This document shows, piece by piece, positions 28,631 through 36,944 of a DNA stretch of 55,439 nucleotides (position 1 is its first letter; the number at the start of each line of letters is the position of its first letter). The stretch comes from an uncultured Flavobacteriales bacterium (GTDB taxonomy: Bacteria; Bacteroidota; Bacteroidia; Flavobacteriales; Crocinitomicaceae). The stretch covers positions 1 through 55,439 of the forward strand of contig CAMLRS010000020.1 of the NCBI GenBank assembly GCA_946482515.1, in the 5' to 3' direction. The translations under genes were made by a program, and so were the position numbers. The notes under the pieces were generated by a model. It did not search any database and was not told the origin of the DNA. It saw only the letters and a list, made by a program, of their open reading frames with translations.

Positions 28631-29716
28631 TTAATTGCAGTAATATGTCGTTGTCTGGTCGTTCGGGTGATCGCTGCAGAAGAACAGATCGCCTGTAAAT
28701 CCACCTGTGCACAGCTCTTTGATAGAGTTGGCGTCGATGGCACGTGCATACGGCGGCGTGTTGATGAACTTCAGGCGTTCCTGAACAATCGTGTGGCGTG
28801 CTGTGAAGATCCCGATCGCTTTCGCGCCCTCGCTGGCTGAAAGATTGGTGAACGTAGGCTTGCTTTGCGTAATCGATGAAGACGGCTGGTTAACGAGCAG
28901 GTATTTGTTCAGATCGGCCGTTCCTCCTGTAATGTAAATTTTCATGCGCGTAAATTCACGCTTATCGATCGCCGGGTTGTCGGTCACGTTCTCGCGGATC
29001 AACTGATAGAACGTTGCGCCGTTGGCGATGAATCTCGGAACGCTTCCGATTTCACTCCCTTTCATCTCGCCGAGCTTCCACATGAACGATTTCTCGGTCG
29101 GAACACCTCCGATGTACTCGTTGAAGAACACTTCGATGCGGCCGTCGAGTACTTCGGCATTTCCGGCGTTCATCACCACGTTGGTGGATTTGTAGCCGTT
29201 ATCCGTCACATTGGAAGAAGCAAAAGCGTAGGATCCAAGCGTTGTAGGTGAGGTCAATGCCAATCCTTGTACCATGCTTGTTTCGCCGTAAACGTGGAAC
29301 TCACCGTTGTTGATGTTCACATCGAGCTTGTATTTCGCCGTTGCCACAAGATCGTCGGCTTTGAAATAATACACTTTTTGATCCGGACTGTAGAAAACAC
29401 CCGGCTGCTTGTTGGTCAGGATGGTATCATCGAGGACCCAGCTGCGGGTAACGTTTCCGTTAATGACTTCCGATACCGTAGCTGTGAGCACGGGAAAGTA
29501 GCTGGAGTCAGGAATTTGCGCTACTACGGGAGCATTGTTGTTTCCGGCAAACGGACGTGTGATTTTGATGTAGTGGATGCTGTCGGCCTGGTTCAACAAT
29601 CCGTAAACTACGGCTGTTTTCTGGTAGTCACCGGCAAAATCGATTTCTTCGTTACACGATGTCAATGCAAGCACAGACAACAACGCAACGAATGGAAATA
29701 AGCGAAAGAGTTTCAT
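28631..29716 (-). CDS. DUF4249 lipoprotein, paralogue 2
   Basis: A 361-residue predicted lipoprotein with lipobox LTSC (residues about 18-21, C at 21) and the same domain as the 26064 gene, sharing YGLLNQADSIHYIKITR, AQIPDSSYFPV and NNGE..YGET stretches. A TATATTTG -7-like word lies on the minus strand at 29736-29743. Function unknown; outer-membrane, possibly partner of a TonB-dependent transporter located elsewhere. The C-terminal regions differ more than the N-terminal halves. Confidence 0.85.
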   Translation of the reverse strand: MKLFRLFPFVALLSVLALTSCNEEIDFAGDYQKTAVVYGLLNQADSIHYIKITRPFAGNNNAPVVAQIPDSSYFPVLTATVSEVINGNVTRSWVLDDTILTNKQPGVFYSPDQKVYYFKADDLVATAKYKLDVNINNGEFHVYGETSMVQGLALTSPTTLGSYAFASSNVTDNGYKSTNVVMNAGNAEVLDGRIEVFFNEYIGGVPTEKSFMWKLGEMKGSEIGSVPRFIANGATFYQLIRENVTDNPAIDKREFTRMKIYITGGTADLNKYLLVNQPSSSITQSKPTFTNLSASEGAKAIGIFTARHTIVQERLKFINTPPYARAIDANSIKELCTGGFTGDLFFCSDHPNDQTTTYYCN

Positions 29717-29819
29717 GTACGCAATTTAGTTAGCCCAAATATAGCATTTTTTTAACGGTCATTTCGTCTGACTGGCTAAAGGAGAACTACCCCTGGCTCA
29801 ATGAAATACCGATCCGGAA

Positions 29820-30887
29820 TTAATTTTTCACCCGGTTGAAGCGCATCGCACGCAGCATCCAGTTGGGAAGGTAAGCTCCCGGTTTTTTGTTTTTCAGGTG
29901 AATGTACCAGCCGAGCTTCTTCATCACCGGAACTTTATGGGTCTCAACAAATTCGATCCATGTGCCGTCCGGATCTTCGATGTAGCTGAAACGGCCACCG
30001 GCTTCTCCCATGTCGAACGTTTTGCCGGAATCAACGGTAAACGGAAAGCCTTTGGCTTCGCATTCGGCCTGCAACGCGTCCATACCCTGTATATCGAAGC
30101 ATAAGTGGATGAAGCCCCAGTCGCCCCAGAAACGGTTTTCGAAAATCTTACGTGCATCGGTGCGTTCTGTTGCCTGGATGAGCTCGATCTGCGTTGGTCC
30201 GAGCAATTTGGCAAACGGTCCTTTGCGCGCTTCAGGATGTGACAGCAGCACACGACGAATGGTCGCATCACCGCCCGGAACTTTGGCAAACGCCGGTGAA
30301 ACTTCCGTTACGTCGTATTCCGTTACGGAATAGCCGAGGATATCGCGGTAGAGCGGAAGGGCTTTTTCGATGGAGCTTACACCGATCATCGAGCCGGCCA
30401 CACCGCCTGTTTTTCCTTCGAAACCGGTTTCCATGAACCAGCCGCTGCCTTCTACGATATCGAACAGGTTGCCGTTCGGGTCGCGAAGCAGGAAGTGCAA
30501 TTGACCGTTTGGCAGTGTTTGTGGCTCACACAGCACATCAGCGCCTTTGCTAACCAGGAAACGGTAGGTTGCCACCACGTCTTTGGATTTGATGCGGCAG
30601 GCATACAGACCGTAATCGCCGAGCTGAACGGTGAAATCCGGTTTTTCCGTCCCGCGGGAAGTAAATTGCCAGATCTCAAATCCGCCGCCACCTTCCATGG
30701 AAAGCGCCAGGGTTGCCGTACGTGCGTGTACGACATCACCGGTATAACGTGTCATCAGTGGCGCTTCGGCAGCCTCTTCAAAAATGCGCACATCCACACC
30801 AAAGTGCTCGCGGTACCATTTCCAGATAGCTTGTACGTTCGGGACACCGATTCCCATTTGTTGAATTCCACAGATGATTTTTGACAT
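29820..30887 (-). CDS. VOC superfamily (glyoxalase/dioxygenase fold) protein, two modules
   Basis: A 355-residue cytosolic protein made of two VOC modules. The first (about 5-150) starts IQQMGIGVPNVQAIWKWYREHFG and ends LLRDPNGNLFDIVEGSGW; the second (about 155-330) includes SMIGVSSIEKALPLYRDILGY, FIHLCFDIQGM and YIEDPDGTWIEFVET. The terminal Glu in each 'DPxGxxxE/D' strand and the His in FIHLCFD are typical metal ligands, so a metal enzyme of the dioxygenase or lyase kind is plausible, but the substrate cannot be read. Preceded by a good promoter and bordered by a repeat-rich gap. Confidence 0.82.
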   Translation of the reverse strand: MSKIICGIQQMGIGVPNVQAIWKWYREHFGVDVRIFEEAAEAPLMTRYTGDVVHARTATLALSMEGGGGFEIWQFTSRGTEKPDFTVQLGDYGLYACRIKSKDVVATYRFLVSKGADVLCEPQTLPNGQLHFLLRDPNGNLFDIVEGSGWFMETGFEGKTGGVAGSMIGVSSIEKALPLYRDILGYSVTEYDVTEVSPAFAKVPGGDATIRRVLLSHPEARKGPFAKLLGPTQIELIQATERTDARKIFENRFWGDWGFIHLCFDIQGMDALQAECEAKGFPFTVDSGKTFDMGEAGGRFSYIEDPDGTWIEFVETHKVPVMKKLGWYIHLKNKKPGAYLPNWMLRAMRFNRVKN

Positions 30888-30907
30888 AACAGCGATTTGC
30901 GTTCGTG

Positions 30908-30937
30908 CAAAAATAGCGATTCACTACAAAGGAACAA
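30908..30937 (-). promoter_or_regulatory. Putative promoter TTG-N19-TATTTTTG of the VOC gene
   Basis: On the minus strand TTG (30937-30935), a 19-base spacer and TATTTTTG (30915-30908), about 20 bases before the ATG. A full match to the Bacteroidota consensus. Confidence 0.6.
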
Positions 30938-30951
30938 GGATTCGAAAGCTC

Positions 30952-31097
30952 TCCCTCCCCGAGGAGGGAAGAGAAAGCACTGCTTTCGAGTGGGAGGTGG
31001 CTTAATGCGACAGTCGCGAATGACCATCTTCCTCGGTCCTCCCTCAAGGGAGGAATTAGCTCAATCAAAAAATCCACGAAGCGTCCGCCGTGGCGGA
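30952..31097. repeat. Cluster of GC hairpin repeats
   Basis: Three inverted repeats in about 150 bases: TCCCTCC-CCGA-GGAGGGA (30952-30969), TCCTCCCT-CA-AGGGAGGA (31037-31054) and the palindrome TCCGCCGTGGCGGA (31084-31097). Between them lies GAAAGCACTGCTTTCGAG, also an imperfect inverted repeat. Small ORFs here are translations of repeats and not convincing genes. Confidence 0.7.
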
Positions 31098-31122
31098 AAC
31101 ATCAAAAATCAAGAATCCAGCA

Positions 31123-33414
31123 TCACCTTACAGCGCGTTCGTTAAAGATCACATACCCGAAGCTCACCTGGAAATTGAACGGCGATGTGAGCTGTTGCGG
31201 GAAGTAGTTGACCGAAAAGCGCAGCGGTCCTACCGGCGAATGGTAAATGGTGGAAAAAGCCGCGGCCTGTGTTTCTCCCTGGAACAGCTTGGAATAGCTG
31301 ATCGTTCCGTCGTCGTTGATGACCACTTCTTTGAAAGGCTGGTAGAGATAGCCATCGAGGCGGATATCGATGTTTTTCCAGAGCGTAACGATGATATTGA
31401 GTCCGCCGCCTATGAATTGCGGGGAACGGTATTCCGGCAGAAAATAGGTCTGCATGTCCGGAATGGGCTGGAAAGCCGGCAGGCTCAGAATGGTTGCTGT
31501 GTAGTTCTTGAACAGCGACTGACTGGTCACGTTTGCCAATGCGTGGATACCCAGCTTAAAATGGCGGAACGGGAAGGGAAATGTCCGCAGCTCGCCGGTG
31601 AAATTGATCCAGCTATGGTATTTCCGGATGTCGTAAGGCTCGGGCGCCGTAGAGCCTGAAACGCTGTTCTCAAATCCTTCAACGTAACGTGCACGCAGCA
31701 TGAATAAGCTTCCTTCGCTCGCAAACTGCTTGCGGTTCAGTGAATTCTGTTCGATCGTCCAGCTCAGGACATTCCCGCGGAAATGTGTCACATCGGCAGT
31801 GTCCTTGTTGGTGAAATTCTCGGTTTGGTAATAGCGGTCTTCCATGCGCACATGACGGAAATCGATGGTGCTTTTGGAGTTGTTGAATATCGGCTGCCGG
31901 AACTGACCGCCGTAATAAGTTTCGTATTGCACCAGGAACGAAGGCTTCACTTCTTCGATGAACGTGGCGAAGCTTTTGAAATAATCCCAGCGGTTGAAGG
32001 TCACGTAGGCGTCGAAGGAAATAGGGTAGTAGGATGGCAGGTGAAAGGTCACGGCTGCTTTTCCAGATCCGTAGAATTTACCGAAATAACTGTTGACGCG
32101 AATGCCGGTGGCGAGTTTCCCCAAGTGCATGTAATTCAGCTGGATGAAACCGGTGTTGACCGCACGCGAGCTCACCAGTCCACCGACATCGAGGCGGAAA
32201 TCCTTGGATTTCTTGACGTCGATTTCCATCGCATACGTGGAATCGGGCTTGAGGCTGAGCGTTGGATACAAATACTGGATCTGCGGTGTGGCATACGTGC
32301 GGAAATAGCGACGCTGTAATCGCATTTCGGAAATGGACTGGTTCTTGGCGTTTTTCAGGATGGATTTCCGGACGTAGCTTTCGTCTTCGCCGCGGGCATT
32401 GCGTGTATTCACTTCCGACACCACCAGGTCCGGCACTTTTTTCCGGAAAGCTGCCCGGCGTTCTTCGAGCTCTTTCTTCGATCGGCGGCTGCTGACCTGC
32501 TCTTTGATAGAATCCATTTTCGCCATCGTAGAGCGGTAGCCGTCGTTGATAGCATCCTGCACTTCCGAAAATTCAAACGTTTCGACCTTCGTTTCGGGTT
32601 CGATCAGCATGCCTTCTTCACACGGAAGCGAGAAGTCGGAATAGGAAACCAGCATATTGGTCAGCTGGCTGATGAGATCGTCTTCGTTGGGCGGATCAGC
32701 GTTATAGGAAACGTTGCTGCCGATGATGTAATCAGGCGAAAAGCTGGCATACATCACATCGGCCGGGAAGTTGTTGTACAAACCGCCGTCAAAATACAGC
32801 ACGCCGTTGATCCGGATCGGATTCACGTAAAAAGGAAAGGTCATGGAAGCGCGAACCGCTTCATTCAGGTAGCCGTCGCGGAATACCACGCTTTTCTTGG
32901 CAACGATATCGGAAGCCACGCAGCGGAAAGGCACGAAAAGACTGTCGAAATTGTAATTGCAGGCCGCACCGGGCATTCCCATCAGGCGCATCATTTCGTA
33001 GTCGAGCAATTGCGGACGAATGAAATTGGTGGGCAGCGATTTCTGGAAAATACTGTCGCGTGCAAAAGCAAAGCTGAGCATTTCGGCCTGTGGATCGTCT
33101 TCCCGGAGCAGGAATTCGCGCCCGCGCCCAACCAAACCCTGTGTCATGAGCTGGAACTCGTCGCTCAGTACGTACCGCTCGATTTCTTCAGGACTGTAGC
33201 CGCTGGCATACATAGCCCCGACCAGTGCCCCGGAAGATGTTCCGGTAATAAAATCAATGGGAATATCATTCTCTTCAAGGGCTTTGATAACCCCGATGTG
33301 GGCAAAACCGGCAGCACCGCCGCCACTCAATACCAATCCGACTCCCTGTGCTTGCAGGAGTGAAGGAAAGCAGCAGAACAGCAAGATGATTAGTTGCCTG
33401 TGAAGAGACGTCAA
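31123..33414 (-). CDS. Patatin-like phospholipase with C-terminal outer-membrane barrel (PlpD/type Vd-like)
   Basis: 763 residues. A signal peptide (about 1-23, ending SLLQAQ) leads into a patatin domain: oxyanion GGGAAG (31-36), nucleophile S60 in G-T-S-S-G, and the D209-G-G dyad. A POTRA-like linker (about 330-400) precedes a BamA-type barrel to the end. This is the layout of type Vd autotransporter lipases, which hydrolyse phospholipids at the outer membrane; in Bacteroidota the patatin part may stay periplasmic. The start must be TTG at 33414: no ATG occurs between the upstream in-frame stop and the signal peptide. The divergent TRIC gene begins only 36 bases away, so the two promoters must overlap each other's 5' ends. 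Confidence 0.87.
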   Translation of the reverse strand: MTSLHRQLIILLFCCFPSLLQAQGVGLVLSGGGAAGFAHIGVIKALEENDIPIDFITGTSSGALVGAMYASGYSPEEIERYVLSDEFQLMTQGLVGRGREFLLREDDPQAEMLSFAFARDSIFQKSLPTNFIRPQLLDYEMMRLMGMPGAACNYNFDSLFVPFRCVASDIVAKKSVVFRDGYLNEAVRASMTFPFYVNPIRINGVLYFDGGLYNNFPADVMYASFSPDYIIGSNVSYNADPPNEDDLISQLTNMLVSYSDFSLPCEEGMLIEPETKVETFEFSEVQDAINDGYRSTMAKMDSIKEQVSSRRSKKELEERRAAFRKKVPDLVVSEVNTRNARGEDESYVRKSILKNAKNQSISEMRLQRRYFRTYATPQIQYLYPTLSLKPDSTYAMEIDVKKSKDFRLDVGGLVSSRAVNTGFIQLNYMHLGKLATGIRVNSYFGKFYGSGKAAVTFHLPSYYPISFDAYVTFNRWDYFKSFATFIEEVKPSFLVQYETYYGGQFRQPIFNNSKSTIDFRHVRMEDRYYQTENFTNKDTADVTHFRGNVLSWTIEQNSLNRKQFASEGSLFMLRARYVEGFENSVSGSTAPEPYDIRKYHSWINFTGELRTFPFPFRHFKLGIHALANVTSQSLFKNYTATILSLPAFQPIPDMQTYFLPEYRSPQFIGGGLNIIVTLWKNIDIRLDGYLYQPFKEVVINDDGTISYSKLFQGETQAAAFSTIYHSPVGPLRFSVNYFPQQLTSPFNFQVSFGYVIFNERAVR

Positions 33415-33450
33415 ACTGTTTTTTTCCCAAATTTAAGAAAAATTGAAGGC

Positions 33451-34050
33451 ATGCTATTGAACATCATTGATCATATCGGGGTTTTTGTATTTGCTGTCAG
33501 CGGCATTTTATCGGCTTCGGAGAAACGGCTGGACCTGCTGGGGGGTGTTGTACTCGCTTTCGCTACGGCATTGGGTGGAGGAACATTGCGCGATTTGCTG
33601 CTCAACACCGAAGTAGCCTGGATGAAGGCCGATACGTTGATTTACACCGTATTGCTCGGCGCTGGAGCAGGTGTTATTTTCCACCGCAAATTTGCGCAAT
33701 GGAAACGCACGTTCTTCATTTTCGATACGATCGGAATAGCCGTTTACACGACGCTTGGTTTGCAAAAAGCGCTCGATTTTCACCATCTTCCGGTTGTAGC
33801 GGTGTTTCTTGGGGTGATTTCAGCTACCTTTGGCGGCGTAATCCGCGATGTGCTCTGTAACGAGATTCCATTGACCTTCCGGAAGGAATTCTATGCAACC
33901 GCCTGTCTGGCCGGTGGATTCCTTTATGTTGCTGCTGTTGAATGGCTGAAAGTGGAAACCACCGTGGCTATGATCAGCTGTATCGGCATGGTGGTCGTGC
34001 TTCGCATCCTCGCGGTGAAACTCAAATGGCAGATGCCAGTGATAAAATGA
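33451..34050 (+). CDS. TRIC/UPF0126 family cation channel protein
   Basis: 199 residues from the ATG at 33451 (the longer frame runs into the divergent patatin gene's 5' end). Seven hydrophobic segments and the duplicated glycine signature GGGTLRDLLL (first repeat) and FGGVIRDVL (second repeat) mark the UPF0126/TRIC fold, an inverted-repeat trimeric channel for monovalent cations in the inner membrane. The stop overlaps the start of the RNA methyltransferase gene (ATGA), so translation is coupled, although no functional link is known to me. Confidence 0.87.
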   Translation: MLLNIIDHIGVFVFAVSGILSASEKRLDLLGGVVLAFATALGGGTLRDLLLNTEVAWMKADTLIYTVLLGAGAGVIFHRKFAQWKRTFFIFDTIGIAVYTTLGLQKALDFHHLPVVAVFLGVISATFGGVIRDVLCNEIPLTFRKEFYATACLAGGFLYVAAVEWLKVETTVAMISCIGMVVVLRILAVKLKWQMPVIK

Positions 34051-35219
34051 AAGAAATGATCAACATCGTTGTCAAGACCTTTTACGGTCTGGAAGAAGCG
34101 CTACAGGACGAGCTGAAGGAGCTGGGATTCACCGAAACGCAAAAGCTCAACCGGGCCGTTAGCCTGAAAGGCACCTGGAAAGACGTGTATTTCCTGAACC
34201 TGCACACGCGCTGTGCACTGGCCGTACTGGTAGAGCTGCACACTTTCCAGCTGAAAACGGAAGATGATCTGTACAAAGAAGCGGCAAAAGTGAACTGGCC
34301 GGAGCTGTTCGAATACAACAAGACGTTTGCCATCAAAGGCGCGGTTAATTCAACCATGTTCAAGCATTCGCAGTTCCCGTTTTTGCTCGTCAAAGATGCC
34401 ATTGCCGACAGCTTTCGCAAGGAAACAGGCAAGCGCCCGGATGTGAATGTGAAAACGCCGCAGATCGTTATCGACCTGTACGTACGCGAAAAAGAAGGCG
34501 TGCTTTCTGTCAATACCAGCGGTTTACCCTTGTTTCACCGCGGCTACCGTCAATCGACCGGTGAAGCGCCGCTCAATGAAGTGGTAGCAGCGGGATTGTT
34601 GCGCTTATCGGGTTGGGATCGTAAATCGCCATTTGTAGACCCGTTCTGCGGATCGGGCACCTTGCTGATCGAAGCGGCTTTGCTGGCAACGGGTATTCCG
34701 TCCAACATCGAGCGCACGCATTATGCCTTCAAAAACCTGAAAAATTTCGACGCAACCGTTTGGGACGAGCTTTACAATGCCGTGCCACGTGTGGTGAAAG
34801 AGCTGCCGTGTACAATCACCGGCTCCGATATCGACCCCGATATGGTCATGAAAGCCCGCCGCAATCTCCGCGGTTTTTCGTTCGGTCGTTTCATCGAAGT
34901 GAATGTCGAATCGTTTGAAAAAGCCCGCGTTCCGGAAGGACCAGGTGTGCTGATCACCAACCCGCCATACGGTGAGCGCCTCGAAGTAAATGCCAGCGAA
35001 TTGTATGGTGCTATCGGCGATTTTTTCAAGCAAAGCATGCAGGGCTACGATTGCTGGGTGATCTCATCCAGCGAAGTCGGATTTAAATCGCTCGGTTTGC
35101 GTCCGGATCGAAGAATCAAGCTCTACAACGGCGACCTGGAATGCTCTTTCCGTAAATTTTCCATCTACGACGGCACGAAAAAGCTGCATAAACTGGAAGG
35201 CGAGGCGTCGGGAGAGTAA
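34047..35219 (+). CDS. THUMP-domain class I RNA methyltransferase (RlmL/Trm14-like)
   Basis: 390 residues from the ATG at 34047, chosen because it forms an ATGA overlap with the TRIC stop; ATGs at 34026 and 34056 are alternatives. The N-terminal THUMP region (about 1-160) binds RNA. The methyltransferase domain shows SAM motif I FVDPFCGSG (about 196) and catalytic motif NPPYGER (about 307), the pattern of guanine-N2/adenine-N6 methylases acting on 23S rRNA G2445 (RlmL) or tRNA (Trm14). It is shorter than the fused RlmKL of gammaproteobacteria, as usual in this phylum. Exact target base not provable from sequence. Confidence 0.88.
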   Translation: MKEMINIVVKTFYGLEEALQDELKELGFTETQKLNRAVSLKGTWKDVYFLNLHTRCALAVLVELHTFQLKTEDDLYKEAAKVNWPELFEYNKTFAIKGAVNSTMFKHSQFPFLLVKDAIADSFRKETGKRPDVNVKTPQIVIDLYVREKEGVLSVNTSGLPLFHRGYRQSTGEAPLNEVVAAGLLRLSGWDRKSPFVDPFCGSGTLLIEAALLATGIPSNIERTHYAFKNLKNFDATVWDELYNAVPRVVKELPCTITGSDIDPDMVMKARRNLRGFSFGRFIEVNVESFEKARVPEGPGVLITNPPYGERLEVNASELYGAIGDFFKQSMQGYDCWVISSSEVGFKSLGLRPDRRIKLYNGDLECSFRKFSIYDGTKKLHKLEGEASGE

Positions 35220-35398
35220 GAACTTTAAGATGTTAGGACATTAAGACATCAGGAGATGTTTGATTAGAGCAGACAGTGGCAGGACAAATGCGCAAATGCT
35301 GTTTGATTATCAATATGTTGTATCGGACATAGGTGAGACATCAAGACTTTAAGTTTTACCGTCCGCCGCGACGGACTTTGCGACCTCTGCGGTAAAGA
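35220..35398. repeat. Intergenic repeat mosaic
   Basis: Contains GACATTAAGACATCAGGAG (GACATCAAGAC family) at about 35238-35256 and again GACATCAAGACTTTAAG at 35337-35353, the imperfect palindrome GTCCGCCGCGACGGAC at 35361-35376, and TTTGCGACCTCTGCGGTAAA at 35377-35396, which matches the 51718-51748 element. No gene or terminator hairpin with T-run is seen. Confidence 0.65.
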
Positions 35399-36709
35399 TT
35401 ACTGGAATTGGACGAGGAAAGAATCCGTTCGATCGCTTTGTTCAACGACGATGTAGCCTGTTAAACCGGAAAGCGGGCCGAAATCTACCTGCGAAGTGGG
35501 CTCGGTGAGCTCTTGTCGGCTTGTAAGCCTGCCTGTGAGATCATACAGGGAAACAATCGTTCCTTCTTCCAGCTGATGGGAGAACTTCACCATCGAAGCT
35601 CCCGGCAATTGACTCACGAACAAAGTTTCTTCTTTGATCTCAAGCGAGCTGATGGCGGAATAGGAAAAACGCCCGTCGAAATCCGTTTGCCGAATACGGA
35701 AGTAATACATTCCCGCTTGTTTTAGAGGCAAATCATAGCTGTAAAAGCGCTGGTGATCTGTATTGCCGAGACTTGGAACCGTTCCGACCGGTGTGAAATA
35801 AGGCTCCGTATCAGTGGCCATGAGTACGTCGAAGTGGTCGTTGTTCTGCTCACTTCCAACGCTCCATGCTATGGTTGCATTCCTGTTTTCATCGACTGTT
35901 GCGAGGAGATCCATCCAGGTTACCGGCAACACGACAGAACAGCTGACATCAAAAGGCGTGATGGTCAGATCGTCGATTTGTAAATGGTGATCATTGGCCG
36001 AATTGTCAACGTCGGTCCAGCGGATGAAGATTTCCTGCCCGGCTGCTATATTGACTGCCAAGCAGGTCGTTAATACCTGTCTGTTGGCCGCCTGGTTGCC
36101 GTTGAGCGACAAACACTGGTTGGTACTTCCTCCACAGAGCGTTCCGCCCATCGAAGAGCTTTGCCCGTTTCCGTAAAGCTGTGTGAATGCCAGTTCCGGA
36201 ATAGCTGTCCAGCTGCCGGCAGAAACCGATGTAAGATTTGTTCCAACCTGATAGGCAACCGCCAGATTGTTGACATTGCCCTGGTTTTCGGCAATCGACC
36301 ATTGTTCTCCCGTATACGTGATCTGAATGGTGGTAATAGCTTCTCCGGTATTATTGGCCAGTCGCACGCCAAATGAGATATCGTTCGTCGTTCCTGATGG
36401 TCGTGAGCCGAGGCTTTTGTCTGTGCCGTCTGTGATACTGTAAAAATCGCCGGTATTGCTGCGAGCCGACCCTGCGAGTTGTGTCCGAAGCTGCCCACGA
36501 CTGCTATACCAGCCTGTGAGCGTTGTATTTCCAGTAAATGCGATGGTACTTCCGTTGGTGCCGGAAGTAGGGAGCGCGTTGAAATTCTGGGTGTAGCTGG
36601 TGCCGAGCGCCATGAGTGAAACCTGGGCGTTAACAGGAGCGAAAAAAAAGACAGCGAGGAAAACGATGAGCAGAAAGCTCGCGGGAGTAGTTGAGTGAAT
36701 CTCTTTCAT
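35399..36709 (-). CDS. Secreted protein with Fn3-like module and probable T9SS tail
   Basis: A 436-residue exported protein with signal peptide at 1-28 (ending APVNAQ). The large N-terminal region (about 30-255) is a beta-sandwich like those of Bacteroidota secreted nuclease/lamin-tail-associated proteins (LGTSYTQNFNALPTSGT, DDHHLQIDDLTI-type ending). Residues 258-355 are the Fn3-like module that also occurs in the 4455 gene (LPVTWMDLLATV ... YYFRIRQTDFDGR). The last ~75 residues resemble a sorting domain but lack the usual FPNP motif at its start, so T9SS export is likely but less certain. No active site recognised. Confidence 0.75.
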   Translation of the reverse strand: MKEIHSTTPASFLLIVFLAVFFFAPVNAQVSLMALGTSYTQNFNALPTSGTNGSTIAFTGNTTLTGWYSSRGQLRTQLAGSARSNTGDFYSITDGTDKSLGSRPSGTTNDISFGVRLANNTGEAITTIQITYTGEQWSIAENQGNVNNLAVAYQVGTNLTSVSAGSWTAIPELAFTQLYGNGQSSSMGGTLCGGSTNQCLSLNGNQAANRQVLTTCLAVNIAAGQEIFIRWTDVDNSANDHHLQIDDLTITPFDVSCSVVLPVTWMDLLATVDENRNATIAWSVGSEQNNDHFDVLMATDTEPYFTPVGTVPSLGNTDHQRFYSYDLPLKQAGMYYFRIRQTDFDGRFSYSAISSLEIKEETLFVSQLPGASMVKFSHQLEEGTIVSLYDLTGRLTSRQELTEPTSQVDFGPLSGLTGYIVVEQSDRTDSFLVQFQ

Positions 36710-36878
36710 TGCCAGTAGTTTACCTGGCGAAGTTACAGCCCGGTGCTCGCGGGAGCTGTTAAAGCAAGATTAAGTTTCTGGTGGCTCAGCGGTGGTTTTG
36801 CCGACCTGCTACATCCAAAACGATTTAGCCTGTGCTAACTATTTTTCAACAAATTGAAAATAGATCGTTGAAACAAAA

Positions 36879-36916
36879 AAAAGCCTCGTTCCGATAGCTA
36901 TCGGAACGAGGCTTTT
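36879..36916. terminator. 38-base perfect palindrome, terminator of gltA
   Basis: AAAAGCCTCGTTCCGATAG is followed directly by its exact reverse complement. On the minus strand it is followed by a T-run and lies 28 bases after the gltA stop. Its core TTCCGATAGCTATCGGAA is itself a palindrome of the dispersed GC/AT type. Confidence 0.85.
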
Positions 36917-36944
36917 GAGTATTGTTGTTTATACTGGCTTAATA

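Noticed and set aside
30755..31145. Small ORFs (80-100 residues) on both strands in the VOC/patatin gap
   Set aside because: They translate the GC hairpin repeats or overlap the VOC gene, and have no start context or protein-like composition.
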